DNA from: Gaopeijia sp032250675
GTDB lineage: Bacteria > Gemmatimonadota > Gemmatimonadetes > Longimicrobiales > Gaopeijiaceae
Length of the DNA: 6,933 nucleotides
Direction of reading: 5' to 3'
Assembly (NCBI GenBank): GCA_032250675.1
Contig: JAVVEY010000129.1
Location: forward strand, 1 to 6,933
Positions 6,735 through 6,933 of the stretch are shown here, piece after piece; position 1 is the first letter of the stretch; each line of letters starts with the position of its first letter. The notes under the pieces were generated by a model. That model made no database searches. It was not told the DNA's origin and was given only the letters and a program-made list of their open reading frames with translations. A program made the position numbers and the translations under genes.

Positions 6735-6824
6735 GACGGGTGACGAGGTACGCCGCGGTCGCGTCTCCACGCGTCGGGTGCGTCGCGCTCTGCGCAGCAT
6801 CTCGAGTCACGCGGCACGGCGACG

Positions 6825-6865
6825 ATGTAAACCTTTTTCGAAGTCGTGTCACGTATAGTGTAGAG
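6825..6865. promoter_or_regulatory. A+T-rich island, candidate promoter
   Basis: These 41 bases are about 60% A+T by hand count, against roughly 30% elsewhere, and lie in the gene-free stretch after uvrA. On the plus strand TATAGT (6854-6859) differs from the -10 consensus by one base, but no good -35 lies 16-18 bp upstream; only a T5 run (6834-6838) is near. On the minus strand GTGACA (6852-6847) matches five of six -35 positions, and TTACAT lies 16 bp further on, a poor -10. The plus-strand reading would drive a gene beginning near or beyond the window end. An ATG at 6927-6929 is a possible start but only its first two codons are in view. Confidence 0.35.
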
Positions 6866-6880
6866 ACCGCAGCGTTCAGG

Positions 6881-6904
6881 CCCCGTCCACGCGCATGGGC
6901 GGGG
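6881..6904 (+). other. GC-rich stem-loop in the leader of a possible downstream transcript
   Basis: CCCCGTCC (6881-6888) pairs with GGGCGGGG (6897-6904) as an 8-bp stem with one G-T wobble and an 8-nt loop (ACGCGCAT). It falls about 20 bp downstream of the candidate plus-strand -10 and ends inside a run of seven G (6901-6907). If a transcript starts in the A+T island, this would be in its 5' leader, before the ATG at 6927. Its role is unknown, and chance pairing in GC-rich DNA is quite possible. Confidence 0.25.
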
Positions 6905-6933
6905 GGGAGTTCGCGCGTCTCCGTACATGGATC

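Noticed and set aside
6781..6838. Intrinsic terminator from the CGTCGC/GCGACG stem (6781-6786 with 6819-6824) and the T5 run
   Set aside because: The stem is only six pairs around a 32-nt loop and the T run begins ten bases after it, so the geometry does not fit.
6569..6928. Minus-strand frame of 119 codons entering the uvrA 3' end
   Set aside because: About 140 bp overlap uvrA in antisense, the C-terminal part is Arg/Pro/Gly shadow, there are no motifs, and its only ordinary-looking stretch comes from the A+T-rich island.

Overview
The window is very GC-rich (about 70% by eye). Codon third positions are mostly G or C, so the real genes cast long shadow ORFs on the opposite strand. The organism is a high-GC bacterium. 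The wording of UvrA (for example the SNPVTYLKAW segment and the spacing of its zinc modules) would fit an uncultured Gemmatimonadota-like or similar lineage. That placement is an impression from reading the sequence, not the result of a search. Neither divergent first gene has a clear Shine-Dalgarno sequence.

Layout. Positions 1-87 hold no gene but carry five copies of the octamer CCGGGCGT. Positions 88-3652 hold a minus-strand, three-gene, overlapping operon. In transcription order it encodes (1) a CDP-alcohol phosphatidyltransferase with an N-terminal nucleotidyltransferase-like domain that looks catalytically dead (3652-2375), (2) a FAD-dependent lactone/alditol oxidase-type protein (2378-1116), and (3) an extended SDR NAD(P)-dependent epimerase/reductase (1116-88). 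The junctions are ATGA and TGATG, so translation is probably coupled. Positions 3653-3864 are a 212-bp divergent intergenic region with one perfect 15-bp inverted repeat. Positions 3865-6708 on the plus strand encode a full-length class I UvrA. Positions 6709-6933 hold no convincing gene. They contain a stem-loop right after the uvrA stop, a conspicuous A+T-rich island that may be a promoter, and a second stem-loop near the window edge.

How the genes may work together. UvrA is the damage-recognition ATPase of nucleotide excision repair and is functionally unrelated to the divergent operon. The operon pairs a membrane enzyme that transfers a phospho-alcohol from a CDP-activated donor with an FAD oxidase and an NAD(P)-dependent SDR. 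One coherent reading is the synthesis of a polar lipid with an inositol-like or polyol head group that is then oxidised and reduced or epimerised. This resembles in logic, though not in close homology, the DprE1/DprE2 oxidation-reduction pair. The substrate cannot be read from the sequence. The operon is the most interesting part of the window.
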